Below are positions 11,505-22,750 of a stretch of DNA of 64,000 nt, in pieces (the stretch's first letter is position 1; every line of letters begins with the position of its first letter). Both the position numbers and the translations under genes were made by a program. The notes below the pieces were generated by a model. It was not told the origin of the DNA and made no database searches. It saw only the letters and a program-made list of their open reading frames with translations. Source of the DNA: Glebionis coronaria. Its lineage: Eukaryota > Streptophyta > Magnoliopsida > Asterales > Asteraceae. The DNA lies in assembly GCA_025667525.1 (NCBI GenBank), contig JANFOE010000050.1:1860001-1924000 (forward strand). The letters are read 5' to 3'.

Positions 11505-12086
11505 TTTTGGCGCCGCTGCCGGGGAGGTGTGCCGTGATTAATTTGTTCATTTTGTTTTTAATATCCAACCATAATTAGTATTGGTATTAGTAGAACTCTA
11601 CTATTACGTATTATCGTTTTTCTTCGTTTTTCTTGTGAAATATTATTACTATATTGTATAAGTATCACAACAAATTCAAAATATCTCCAAAAGTGTGAAA
11701 ACACAACATTAATTTGGGATTTTATCTCCTAATTATAGTATTTGAATCTCAAACAAAAAGAAAAAAGCAAAAATAGATAAATACTTTCGTGAAGCTCGAT
11801 TTTAAAAAATACAAACTATAAGGTGGGTATAAGGCGGGTGTTATAAAATACACCCTAAAGAAAAAGGATTTTAAGTGCTTCGCGCCGCCTCGTTTCTCTG
11901 TTTGCTTGTGAATATTTTGAGATTGAAGGGTAATCGAGGGTTTTGCCGCCCAAAGTATTATTACGTATCATATATATTTGCTTGGTTTCTTTGTGATTAA
12001 ACCCTCTTGAACAATTTGGTTTTCACCAAAGTTCTAAAGTCAATCGAAGGCGTTCACTCCACGTGATCGTTTTCATTCTTTTGAGG
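11505..12086 (+). other. Leader of element E (first part), with primer site
   Basis: Untranslated leader between the E LTR and gag. It continues at 43619 after the B insertion. The primer site TGGCGCCGCTGCCGGGGA at 11508-11525 suits a tRNA-Asp 3' end, as in other Athila elements. The block around 11,818-11,880 is matched, inverted, by 40,535-40,610 in the B leader. TGAGG at 12082-12086 is the target copy for B. Confidence 0.8.
11508..11525 (+). promoter_or_regulatory. Primer binding site of E (tRNA-Asp type)
   Basis: TGGCGCCGCTGCCGGGGA, three bases after the LTR end CA. This is the minus-strand DNA priming site. It differs by about one base from the standard plant Asp primer site as I recall it. 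Confidence 0.85.
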
Positions 12087-14784
12087 TAATATAGCAATTT
12101 TAGTCAATTTATCGTTCTCTCCTCGACTCACTCGAATTGATATCGGATTTAAACGTGGATTAATTGTTCTTGGTAAAACGTACTTTGTTTGGTATTTAAA
12201 AACTAAAAACTATTTAATTAAAAACTAATTAATCTAATTAAAAGGAAAATCTTTTAATTAAAAATACTTAATTAAAACTAATTAAACTATTTGAAAACTA
12301 TTTTAAATTTAAATAAAACTAAAATTTATTTAATCTAATTAAAAAGTAAATACTATTATACTATTAAAATCTTTAAAACTTAATAAAACTAATTAAAACA
12401 AATTTATTTTAAAAATTATAAACTAATCTTAAAAACTAATTTTAAAAACAATTTAAATTTATAAAAGTAATTAAAATATATATGTATTTTTTTAAATTGT
12501 TTTTTATTCTTTATATAAGTAAATATAAAAAAACTTTTAATTAAACAAAAACTTGTGACTAAAATCTATTTAAAATCTGGCAGCTAAAACAAAACCTATA
12601 TTAATTACTAAATCCGTATTAAACTACAAACAGGCGTCTAGCAAAGATGGTTAACACGTTGGGGTACTAACTGTGAGGTCACGGGTTCGATTCCAGTTGG
12701 ATACAAATTTTTGCTATATTTTTATTTTTGGAATATTTTTGGAATATTTTTGGAAGCGAACAGACCAATTGGGTCTGTTTCTTTATGCAACAAAAATCAG
12801 TAGCTAATCACAACCAAATAAGCAGATACAACTAAAATAGAAAGCAATAAGCTAAAAAAAATCTTAAACTAACAATAGCAAATAAAACTCAAACTTAAAA
12901 ATAAGCAAATCTAAACTTAATAGCAAGTCTAATAAGCAACAAACAAACAGTAAATCCTATAACATCAGCAAAATATCTAAGCAAATAAAGGACCAACAAG
13001 TAGCATGTAAACAAATCTGACTTAAATTGAAAATAAGCAAATAATACCTAAACAAATAAGAACAGATAAGCAAATAAACCTAGTAAATCAATCCTATATT
13101 AGCAAAATGCAAAACCAAAAGAAACTGAAATCAAATAAAGCTTAATATAAACTCAGAGATATCCAAACAGCTTAAACCTAAGACTGCATCACTATTTAAA
13201 CAAAACTTATCAGATAGTCAGATAAATAACAGGCAATCAAAAGTAAACTCAAATCTAAGCAAACTTTAACAAGAGCAGATAAACTAAAACACATCAAATA
13301 AAAAAAAGAACTAAAACCTTGTGACGATTCCGTTGAGCAGTAGATCGGCGCTGAGCCATCTATGAAACTAAGTCGAGACCACCATTAAACATCACTCGCC
13401 AAATCATCACCATTGAACCATAAACCAACAGATTTATATAAACTTCCTAGTGGGGGAAGATTATCGACCAAAATTTATAATAACTTTGCTTAAATAATTT
13501 TTTTAATTATTATAACAAACTATGTTAAGAATAATTTGCAATCATACGAACTTTAATCCGAAAAACATAAGACAAGAATTAAATAAATCTTAAATAATTT
13601 CATTAATAATAAAATATCCTTACAATACTGAGAAAATAGAAATTACAATATAACCTAAAAACTAATTTGCATAACTTAAAAATAAAAAAAATAAAATAAA
13701 ATTGGCCCTCCAACATTACATAATGAGGGGTTTTTTTATAAGGAAACCCTAAAAAACTGTTGGTGAAGCTTGGTGAGTAAGGAAGATGATCTTGACCATT
13801 CATTCCTTCTTTTCTTTCTCTTTCTCTTCATCTACGGTTGATGATCAGTCACCTCACACACGGATTGCCACCTTGGCAGTTTTGTGCTAGTTGTGTTTCT
13901 TGAGGTCTGATGTGAAGTGATTTGATTGGAGGATGGTGAGGAGTGATGTGTATCCTCCAATCAAAATAAGGGGATGAGCAACGTCACTGAGGACCACCTA
14001 TCATGCTGTTTCGATAACCATGGGGATTTAATTCCCAATCGTGTGAATCACACTCTTCAAGCAAAAGCCCCAATTTCTTCGATGTAATTTTGTGATTAGG
14101 GTTTTGGTAAATAGTAAAAAACTGTGTTATTGTTTCTTGTTTTCATCGAAGGAGAAAGAGAGAAAATTGGGTGAGTGGTGTGAGATATGTGTTTATGAAA
14201 AGTGAATAATTATTCACTTATTTACTCCACCGTTTGTTTCTTTACTTGGGCTTGGACTTAATGGGCTTGTACACCCATAAACACAACCGTCTCATGTTAT
14301 ATGTTAAACTTTGGGCTTGGGCCCAAGTTTAATTTTCATCCGTCCCTTTTTATTATGCAAGTTGGGCCATGATGGGCCTTTAGCCATTTAACCATAAAAC
14401 ATGATCTTCAAATGGGCTTTTAAGCCCATTTATCCAAATGTGGGACCCACAAGCCCGATTAAGTCCATAAATATTAAATCCGCTAAAAACGAGCTTGACT
14501 TTGTCTTTCTTGATCTTTTCTTCAAACCCGTGTTGATTTTGCCGGTTTTCGTGATCTTCGGGACACTTTTGGTTCTTTTACTTTGACTTTGTCTCTTTCT
14601 TGGACTTTTCTTCAATATTTGACCGTGAAATCCCGTGTTTTATTTCCTTTTGGTCATTTGTACCTATTTCACATAAAAACACAAAACCATGCGTAATTCC
14701 GACTTTTACGATACTAAACACATGGTTAGGTCTTGTTTTTCCTTGATTTTAGTGGCAAAAGGATAAGTGTTTACACACTTATTA
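12087..14784 (-). repeat. 3' LTR of element B
   Basis: 2,698 bp. On the minus strand it starts TAATAAGTGTGTAAACAC at 14784. It contains a tRNA-like stretch (12634-12704), an inverted repeat around AATTGG (about 12,757-12,780), several TGGGCC/AGCCCA motifs between 14,240 and 14,460, and a near-palindrome at 14410-14431. It keeps about 107 bp (near 13,490-13,605) that the other LTR lacks. No genes. Confidence 0.9.
12634..12704 (+). other. tRNA-like sequence in the left B LTR
   Basis: 71 bp with an A box TAGCAAAGATGG (12639-12650) and a B box GGTTCGATTCC (12684-12694). The first seven bases GCGTCTA can pair with the last seven TGGATAC with one mismatch and wobbles, and the T arm has four of five pairs. 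I cannot assign an anticodon, so this is a degenerate tRNA or a tRNA-derived SINE head, not a confident tRNA gene. The copy in the other LTR is nearly identical. Confidence 0.55.
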
Positions 14785-15183
14785 AATCCCATATACTTGA
14801 CCATTGCAATGACCCCATGCAATGCATAGTTTTAAAGCATAAAGTTACATTTTCCTCATAATTAATCCATCTTGGCCTTTATTAAGATATACTATTACTA
14901 CTATGATGAAAAAATAAAAACTTTAAAGGAAACAAAAGTTATAACAATTTATTAACTTGGAAATTATTTGATGGAAGAAACTTGTAAAGAAATCTAAGAC
15001 TTAAATTAGGGCTTTGGTGTCATGAATATTAATCACCCTCAAGTTTCATGTTCCCTATACCAAGCTTAAAAACGAGATCATTGTTTACCATAAGTTCTCA
15101 AGTTAAAACGACTTATATAAGACAATTGTGTAATACTCTTTCTCCAATTCCTAAGTTGTATCTCTAGCTTTTAAGGATTGTCA

Positions 15184-15625
15184 TTCACCCGTAGGCTCAT
15201 TTGACTTATTTGATAATTATTAGTCCAAAAATGAAGGCAAAACGGTGCAAACCGATACTCAAAACCTAACCTCGTCCTCAAAAACGTTGTCACTAAAGTA
15301 AGCCCACATCAAAGATGATTTAACACGATTTGGGGAATAAATTCCCGGATCCAAAATTTGGCCAATAGTGCTACTTATTATTTATTCCTCCAAAGTCATG
15401 TTGACTTTATGTGGAGTTTAGCAATTTCACATCATATACCCTTAGGCTCTTTAAGATGTAAAAATGCTCCTCATTTATTGTCCACACCCTAAGGCTCCTT
15501 GAACGATAAACAAGGTAATTGATTTTTGATCAATTTTTATTCAACACTTACCATGCCATACACCCTAAGGCTCTAATGACAAGGTTCGTGCTACATGCCC
15601 CACACCCTAAGGCTCCTTGAGGTCA
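15184..15625 (+). repeat. Five dispersed CACCCTAAGGCTCCTTGA copies
   Basis: The best copies are near 15,483 and 15,601. Weaker ones lie near 15,186, 15,436 and 15,560. Each is followed by a GA- or TG-rich word and separated by unrelated sequence. I do not see this block in A, so it seems specific to B. Confidence 0.65.
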
Positions 15626-16315
15626 TGTTTTAATCTTATTCTTTCCTTATTTATGATATATATAGTAGGCCAAATTCCGCGGTCCCATGGTCTGAATACC
15701 TCCTACTTAGTGGTTATGAGCCACCTTAGTCGGAAGTCCACAACGCTGGCGCCCTCAATGTGTTCATGCTTTAATTACAAGGAGATAAAAGATTTGGCTA
15801 AGAGCAAAGATATCGAATCTACACCGCAAAAATCCTCATTTATTAAGCAATTAAATATACAAGCGGGAAGAAAGAGCCACAAAAACTCATATAAGCAAGA
15901 ATTAACCCTTAAACTTATTATCAACTCTATCATCTCTCGTTCTCCATAATTTAAAATCTCAAGGAATGAGACTCGTGGATGCTTAGCCTAATAAACCAAT
16001 TAAGGTCCATATGGTTAAGGATACTAGCTAGAGTAAACTTGGATAAGTAAAATCGGTTGAGTCAAAATATTCACGACGGGCCTAATATATCAAAGACATC
16101 TAAACTTGTTAAAACCATTTTATTCATTTTATTATTTTTTACTTTATTCTTGAAATGGAATTTATAGATATGATGCGATGACAAAAGGAAAGAAAATAAA
16201 TGAAAATACTACTAGGCCAAAATAGATCAAAAATTTTGAAAAATGTTGAAAATTTTTAATTTTCCGGTTAAATGAGGTCAAATTCATGGAAAAGCCCACT
16301 AAAATTCGATAGAAG

Positions 16316-16619
16316 TCCCCCTACACTTAATATAAACATTGTCCTCAATGTTTAAGCATGTGGGAGAATAAACTCCCCTACACTTAGGACATTGAGTACG
16401 TTGTTTAAATCGAGCTAAGGAAGAGACAACTAAAGTGATTACATTTATTCGTCTTATTTATATACATGTATGAATCACAATGGCAAAAACTATACGAAAA
16501 ACCCGGGTACACGGGAACACGGGATCACGGGTCGCATCAAAAACACCAAAAGTAGATCATTAAAGCACACATCCCTTCACAACATCACAAAACACAACCT
16601 ACTTGGCTCCCCTACACTT
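16316..16619 (-). repeat. Polypurine-tract-like copies in B
   Basis: Three minus-strand AAGTGTAGGGG copies (one with an extra G) at 16316-16328, 16374-16385 and 16608-16619. They match the A motif better than the tract next to the B LTR does. Confidence 0.75.
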
Positions 16620-16789
16620 ATTGGTGGAAATGGGTGAAGGTGAAAAAGGGTGGAAAGGGTGGAAAGGATGGAAAAGGTAAAAATATAACCTAGTTAAACG
16701 ATGCTTGATTAATTTATCACGAGTCTCTAGCTCAACTGGATTTCCCGAATATCATCATTCAAATGGGAAAATCATGGAAAAATCAAGAT

Positions 16790-19700
16790 TTACAAGGGAG
16801 GAAAATCTCTCCATGATAGAGGGTGAAACATAGTCATATAAGGAATACCCCATGAAAATTCACCCGGGTCAAACACATAATTTCCATCACGAAAGGAAAT
16901 AAACCCCGAGGTGGTAAAATCACACAAGGAAAAGAAAAGTGGGGTACCCTTAGTCAAAAGTCTCTCATAAGGAAGGGTAAGGTGATTTGGCAATGAAAGC
17001 ATAAGAGTCTCTATTCCGGGATCAAACACCAGTTCCATAACGGGAAAATAACAAGAGGTGTTGACATTTAAGCTCAAAATATCATAATCCAAAGTGGGAA
17101 AGTCGTCCTCTTCCAGACTTGATGTGAAAACATAAGTATCATCGGAGTCATAGGAAAACTCTTCCTCATGAGGGAAATAGGTATTTAGAAAGATATCTAA
17201 ATCCTCCTCAAATGGAATATCCTCTAAAGTAGGAATGATCTCTATGAGTGGAGGATCCTCCTCAAAAGTCATGACTTCTAAAATTGGGGTATAAAAGTCA
17301 AAAGGAGTATCTATAATAGAAGAATCACTCATAGAGATATGAGGTGCATTAAGGTCATGAGGTGGGCCATCAAAAATAATGAGATCACTTAAAGAAGTGT
17401 CATCATCATAATCATCAAAGATTGGTGGATCAAAAGTGGGAGGGTCAAAAGTGGGGGGGTCAAAAGGTGGGTCGTCTAAGCCGTAGATAGTGAGATCACT
17501 TAAAGAAGTGTCATCACTATAAGTATCGTAAATAGGAGTTTCAAAAATTTGAGGCTCTAAGGGAAGGGATGAAGTTATCACAAAATCATTTTGATTAGAC
17601 TTTTGAATTCCAAAAGGATTAATAAAAATCTCTTCATTATCATAATTAAGAACATCAATCATATTGACCGACTCTTTTCCATTTGATTTAGTTGTGATTT
17701 TTCCCATTTTAAAAACTTGTTGTTCATCCCTAACCCTAAGAATTAACTCCCCTTCGGCCACATCAACTAATGCTCTTCCGGATCGTAAGAATGGTCTACC
17801 AAGTATTAACAGAATACGAGGATCCATCTCATAGTCGACGACGACAAAGTCCACGGGAAAAGTGAATGTACCAACTCGAACAAAAACGTCTTCGGCAATA
17901 CCAACGGGGTATGCGAGAGTTCTATTAGCTAACTCGAGAGTCATGCGAGTCGGTACAAGGTCTTGTAATGATAATTGTTTCCATACCGAGAGTGGCATAA
18001 GATTGATGCTAGCGCCGAGATCCGCTAAAGCCATACAATCATCAATTTGAGGAAATGAGCAAGGTAACACGAATCGTCCGGGATCTCCTAGCTTTTTGGG
18101 AAGCTCTTTGAGAAGAATCGCGGAAAAATTCTCATTTAAACGAGTATTAACGAGCTCTACCAGTTTTTCCTTCTTATTGAGCAAATCTTTGAACATTTTC
18201 ACAAATTTAGGCATTTGAGCAAGTGCTTCAATAAGGTTAATGTTAAAATTCACTTGGGAAATCATTTTCAAAAAGTTGGAAACATGAACGTCATCTTTGG
18301 TAAGCACTTTAGCCTTGCCCAACCTAGAGGGATAAGGGATATTGGGCTTTGAAGTAGAAGATTGAGAAGGAGAAGGACTCGCTTCTTGAACAACCTTAGG
18401 GTTAGGCTCATTAGGCAATGGAGAACTAGTACTAGGAGTGGTAGTGGGAGGAATCACCGAAGGGGGAGTAGGATTACTCATTATGACCTCCGGGCCTTGT
18501 CTCTCCTTTATGGGCGAAGAGATGGAAGGTCCCACTTCGAGTAGTGATATCACTCACACTAGCACAAGGGTTAATCTCGGTATTAGAAGGTAAGGCTCCT
18601 TGGGGTCTAAGGGCTTGCAATATTTTCATGAACTTCATATCGGTGGACTCTTGCATTTGTTTCATAGTTCTCTCATGTTCGGTCAACTTTTGTAGAACCA
18701 AGTCCATTTGAGGATTATGCATGTTCAATTGATTATACCCTTGATTTGGAAAACCTTGGTTTTGATATTGAGGTTGAAAACCGTTGTTATTATGAAAACC
18801 TTGGTTGAAATTATTATTTTGAAACCCTTGATTTTGACCATTAAAATTCCCTTGATTTGCATTCCCTTGAAAATTTCCTCTTTGAGGAGCTTGGTTTCTA
18901 TTTTGGGCGGGTGGGTGTGGTCTTTGTGGAGCTACAAAACCCGGGGGAGCCAAATAGTTAGTACTCTTATAAGACAAATGGTTAACATCAACATTTGGTT
19001 TGAAATGAACCCGCTCATTTTCATTGTTGTTATAAGCATAAACTTGTTGTTGTTGATTGTAAACCTTGTCACAATTAAAATGTGAATGTGGTCCACCACA
19101 AGTCTCACACGTTTCACAAGTCTCTTTTAAGGCATGTACTTGACCATTGATGGCTTTGGTATTGTTAGCGGTTTGTAGAGTAATTGTTTCAACAAGCGAA
19201 GTAAGCTTATCAATTCTCTTGTCGCTCTCACTAGAACTAGCACTTGCCATAGTGGCCCTAACACTCTTGGTTTGTACTTTTGCTTTGTTTTCAATTATTG
19301 CCCAAGCCTCGTTCATGGATTTCACAAGAATATTGCCCCCCACGGCACTATTAAGTGAGTCTTGGTCATTAAGAGTTAAACGATTGTAAAACGTATTGAT
19401 TTGATGCACTTTAGTGAAACCATGTTGTCGACATTTTCTTAAAAGCTCCTTAAAACGATCCTAAGACTCACTAAACGTTTCCCCATATTGTTGTTCAAAG
19501 GTAATGATGTCATTCCTTAAAGAGGTGGTCCGTGATGGTGGGAAAAAGTAGTTAATGAACTTGGTCTCTAAATCCGCCCATGTAAGAATGCTATGGGGTG
19601 GTTCCTTATCAAGCCAAATCCGGGCTTGTCCTTTGAGGGAAAAAGGAAAGAGCAACAAATGTATTGCTTCTTAAGTCACCCCATTGTATTTCACCGTATT

Positions 19701-20030
19701 AGTCAAATGGATAAATCTCTTAATATGATCATGGGGGTCATCTTGGGAACGGCCCAAAAATGGTGTAGCGGAAACCATTTGAATAAAACCTGTTTTGATT
19801 TCAAAATTATTTGCTCCAATTGCGGGGACAACGATAGCGTCATCGTTTCCCTCAACGTGATATTAAAGAATCTCAATCATAGGTCGGTTATCCGTTGCCA
19901 TCGTATTGTCAAAAGCGCGATTCTCGGGATCGGCTTGAATGACGGTCTTTTTGTTCTTCTTCTTCTTTTTGGAAGAATTAGAAGTATTTGGTACACCACT
20001 CGGTATGTGTGCACGCGCGCGAGTGCGCAT
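16790..20030 (-). pseudogene. B gag-protease with an acidic C-terminal extension in place of pol
   Basis: The start is the ATG at 20028-20030, which gives an N-terminus like the E gag. One frame runs to about 18,550 with three nonsense codons near 19,863, 19,674 and 19,459, then shifts frame near 18,540 (in the ITTRSG region) and stays open to 16790. It contains the Athila gag core, a CX2CX3HX4C knuckle near 19,090 and a retropepsin with DLGAS near 18,030. The protease is very similar to that of A. Where A goes on to RT, B has about 270 acidic residues with repeated DDTSLSDL and FDPP units, then a stop. No RT, RNase H or integrase motif is present. The intact 587-codon frame suggests the tail was kept for some time. 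The start lies 32 bp from the C insertion. Confidence 0.88.
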
Positions 20031-20061
20031 ACAACTAAACACAAGGAATGAGGTAGGAGAC

Positions 20062-22750
20062 TGTGACAACCCTGGTTTTGAGGTTCGTCACTTAGTTTTA
20101 TTTTGTGCTAGTTGCGTGTCTTTACGTGTTTATGTGCTTATTGGTGTGTATAGATTGTGGTTTGGATATCGTTTCCGGTACGGGGTACCTTGTGAATGAA
20201 ACGATGTGTGATGATTTCATGTTCATGAGTTCACATGGTAGTGACTATGAAGTGAGATGGTGTTATTTGGTGGTTCTAAGTATACGTATATGTATTATAG
20301 AAAATCGTATTTTTACGATTTACGGTTTAACATTTAGAGGTCGCGGATGAGGTAATTAGTCATATGAATATTTTTCGGGATGGTTTTAAGTCATTTAGGA
20401 CTTAGTTATAAAGTTTATTGCAAAATTTGAGATTTTTTTTAAAAGTGTATATTTTACGTCTTTTACGGTAAAACGCGTAAATTTGACTAGTTTTACGGTT
20501 TTGTGGTTTTGGAAGCTTTAGGAGCTGAAATAAATTAAAGAAAATTAAATTAATATTAATAACATAATATTAAATAATAAAAATAAAAAAAACGAATTTA
20601 GGGGTGTTTGGGTCGGTTTAGACACACCAAAGTAGAAAGAAAGAAGTGAAAAGCCCAAAACAGGCCCAATGGACTTGTAATGGGGTTAGGGGGCCTTTAG
20701 GACTTAACCAAACCCAACTCATAACGATAATTATCAGGTTTTTAACCTCCATAACATCTCCTAGCCGAAATTCATCAATGGAGGCCAATTAGGGTTCGTC
20801 AAAAATTAGGTTTTCTTCATCTTCTATTAATTCAAAGGTAAAACCTTCTTAACCCTTTTCATATAAATGTTTTTTAATGTTTCTATGATCATATGATGGA
20901 TTAGATTAGGGTTTAATTAAAAACAGTATATTAATCATATTTTAATGATTAAATAAATTAGGGCTTGTAATTAGAGGGATTAGGGTTAATTAATGAGGTT
21001 GACTTTGTTAAACCCATTTTTAAAAACTAGGGAGAATTTTGAGTCAATTGTTTTGATCATATCTGGAGTTCTAGGAACATTCAAGATGCGATCAAACTAT
21101 CCCTGAAAAGGTATTTGAAGTGGCTTTCTAATGCAAGAAACTAGAACTAACTTGGAGGTCGGGAAGTGGGTAAAAAACAGGTTACAACAGTCGGAGGTCA
21201 AAACAGTTTTGAATTCAGCCTGTTTTCTTTTTAAGTTTTGGGTTGTTTGGGGTACTTAGGGTTGCATTGAGATCTTCTCACGAACATGAGAGATGGTTTA
21301 TATGTTTTAGTGAGTATCTGCACTTGGGCTAAGATTGTGGTTTAGGGTAAGACCCTCTAATGGTAATGAACTTTTCATACGTTTAAAATTAGTGAATTCT
21401 GGATAGGTAGCAATATATACACATATATCGGGGCCTTAACAGTAGCTTTAAGGTTAGGGAAAGTGGGAGGTTTTAACTAACATGTATAAAAGTGTGAATA
21501 TTTCTTTTACAGAAACCATGGGTATATTTAAGTGGACGTTTGACTTAAAGTTTTGAGACCTAAAACTGGGACTGTTTTGTGTCAAAATTATGAACGAGAT
21601 AGCTATTAAACTTAACCAAGTTAGGGACTTGTTAAGGAAGGGTAATGGGGTGATTAGAACTTAACAATGAGGTAATTATATGGTAATAGGCTAGATGTCC
21701 ATCATAGGTTGATGAGCCATCTTAGTGATTGTTTCGGGTATTGATTGTGTGTTTTTGGTTTGTTAGCTTGTTGCTAGTGCGAGGACTTGTGAAGAAGCAA
21801 TCAGGTGAGTTTCATAGTCCCATGTTTACTTTTGATTTTGACTTCCAGATGGGATGGAAGAGACACTGTGTTGAGTTATTTATAAATTGATGATGTGAAT
21901 GTTTTTAAGGTTTGAGATGGACTTGTGTATACATTATGTGATTAACTGCTATGTGATTCTTGATTGTGTATGATTTGGATCGGGGGACAGGTGTCGTCTC
22001 AGTTATTGTGGTTTGACAAGGTAGGGGCCTTGGGATAGGTACATAGCGTGATCGTCTATGGGACCAATGGAAAATGATAAGGTAGTGGCCTTGGGATAGG
22101 TACATAGGTGTATGGGTGCCTATGGTACCATGGTTGTTGGTAAGGCGTGATGCCTTGGTAATTATGGTTGTTGGTAAGGCGTGATGCCTTGGTAATTGTG
22201 GTTGTTGGTAAGGCGTGATGTCTTGGAAATGTGATGATTGATTTATCTTGAATGCTAGTTGTTAATGCATACTTGTAACACTTTGTCCATATGTTATTGT
22301 GTTGATGGTTGTTATTCACAGCTTGTAACTGATTTAGCGTTGGAGTCTAAACCTATGACTCTCACCAACTTTATGTTGACGTGTTTTAGTGTCTCTTTCA
22401 GGTGTGAATGTGTTTAAGCTTTAGGATAGAAGTGGCTAGACTTGGATGCCTTAGGATTGCATATAGAAGGAGATCCCCGTTCCTTCTTAGTTTACCTTTA
22501 TGTTTTTTTTATAAGTGATACATGTTGGCACCTATATGTTTGTTTTGTTTGTGTTATTTGTTTGACTTGGGTAAGAGGTAGGACTGTTACCTACTTACTT
22601 AGACTCCTGCATTGTTGAGATATTGTCATGACATTTGTGTCACCATTTTTATGACATTTCTTATATCATTTAGTTAACTCTATAGACACGCTATTGTTGT
22701 GATGATATCCATACGTCGTGCCCCATATTCCGCCATGGTGGGGTGTGACA
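20062..22750 (+). repeat. 5' LTR of element C
   Basis: 2,689 bp, starting TGTGACAACCC and ending GGTGTGACA, so both ends carry TGTGACA. Tandem repeats lie at about 22,010-22,230. The short ORFs found in both LTR copies are duplicates of LTR sequence and not genes. Confidence 0.93.
22010..22230 (+). repeat. Tandem repeats with AAGGC-GCCTT hairpins in the C LTR
   Basis: Two units of about 65 bp holding GGCCTTGGGATAGGTACATA are followed by three units of about 34 bp, each with AAGGCGTGATGCCTT (third copy with one change). The 34-bp unit can fold into a 5-bp stem with a 5-base loop. The block is repeated in the other LTR at about 39,650-39,862. Confidence 0.8.

Larger units (their letters stand above)
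14785..16789 (-). other. 3' non-coding region of element B
   Basis: About 2 kb between the end of the gag-protease frame and the LTR. It holds a degenerate polypurine tract (minus strand TATATGGGATT, next to 14784), three CCCCTACACTT copies (16316-16328, 16374-16385, 16608-16619) matching the A tract motif, and five dispersed copies of a CCCTAAGGCTC motif between 15,184 and 15,625. Parts align to the 3' region of A. No credible ORF. Confidence 0.75.

Noticed and set aside
12634..12704. Functional tRNA gene
   Set aside because: No sound anticodon stem and loop can be drawn and one acceptor pair fails. Kept only as tRNA-like.
15617..15949. 110-residue plus-strand ORF
   Set aside because: Antisense to the B non-coding 3' region, with no recognised domain and no support from A.
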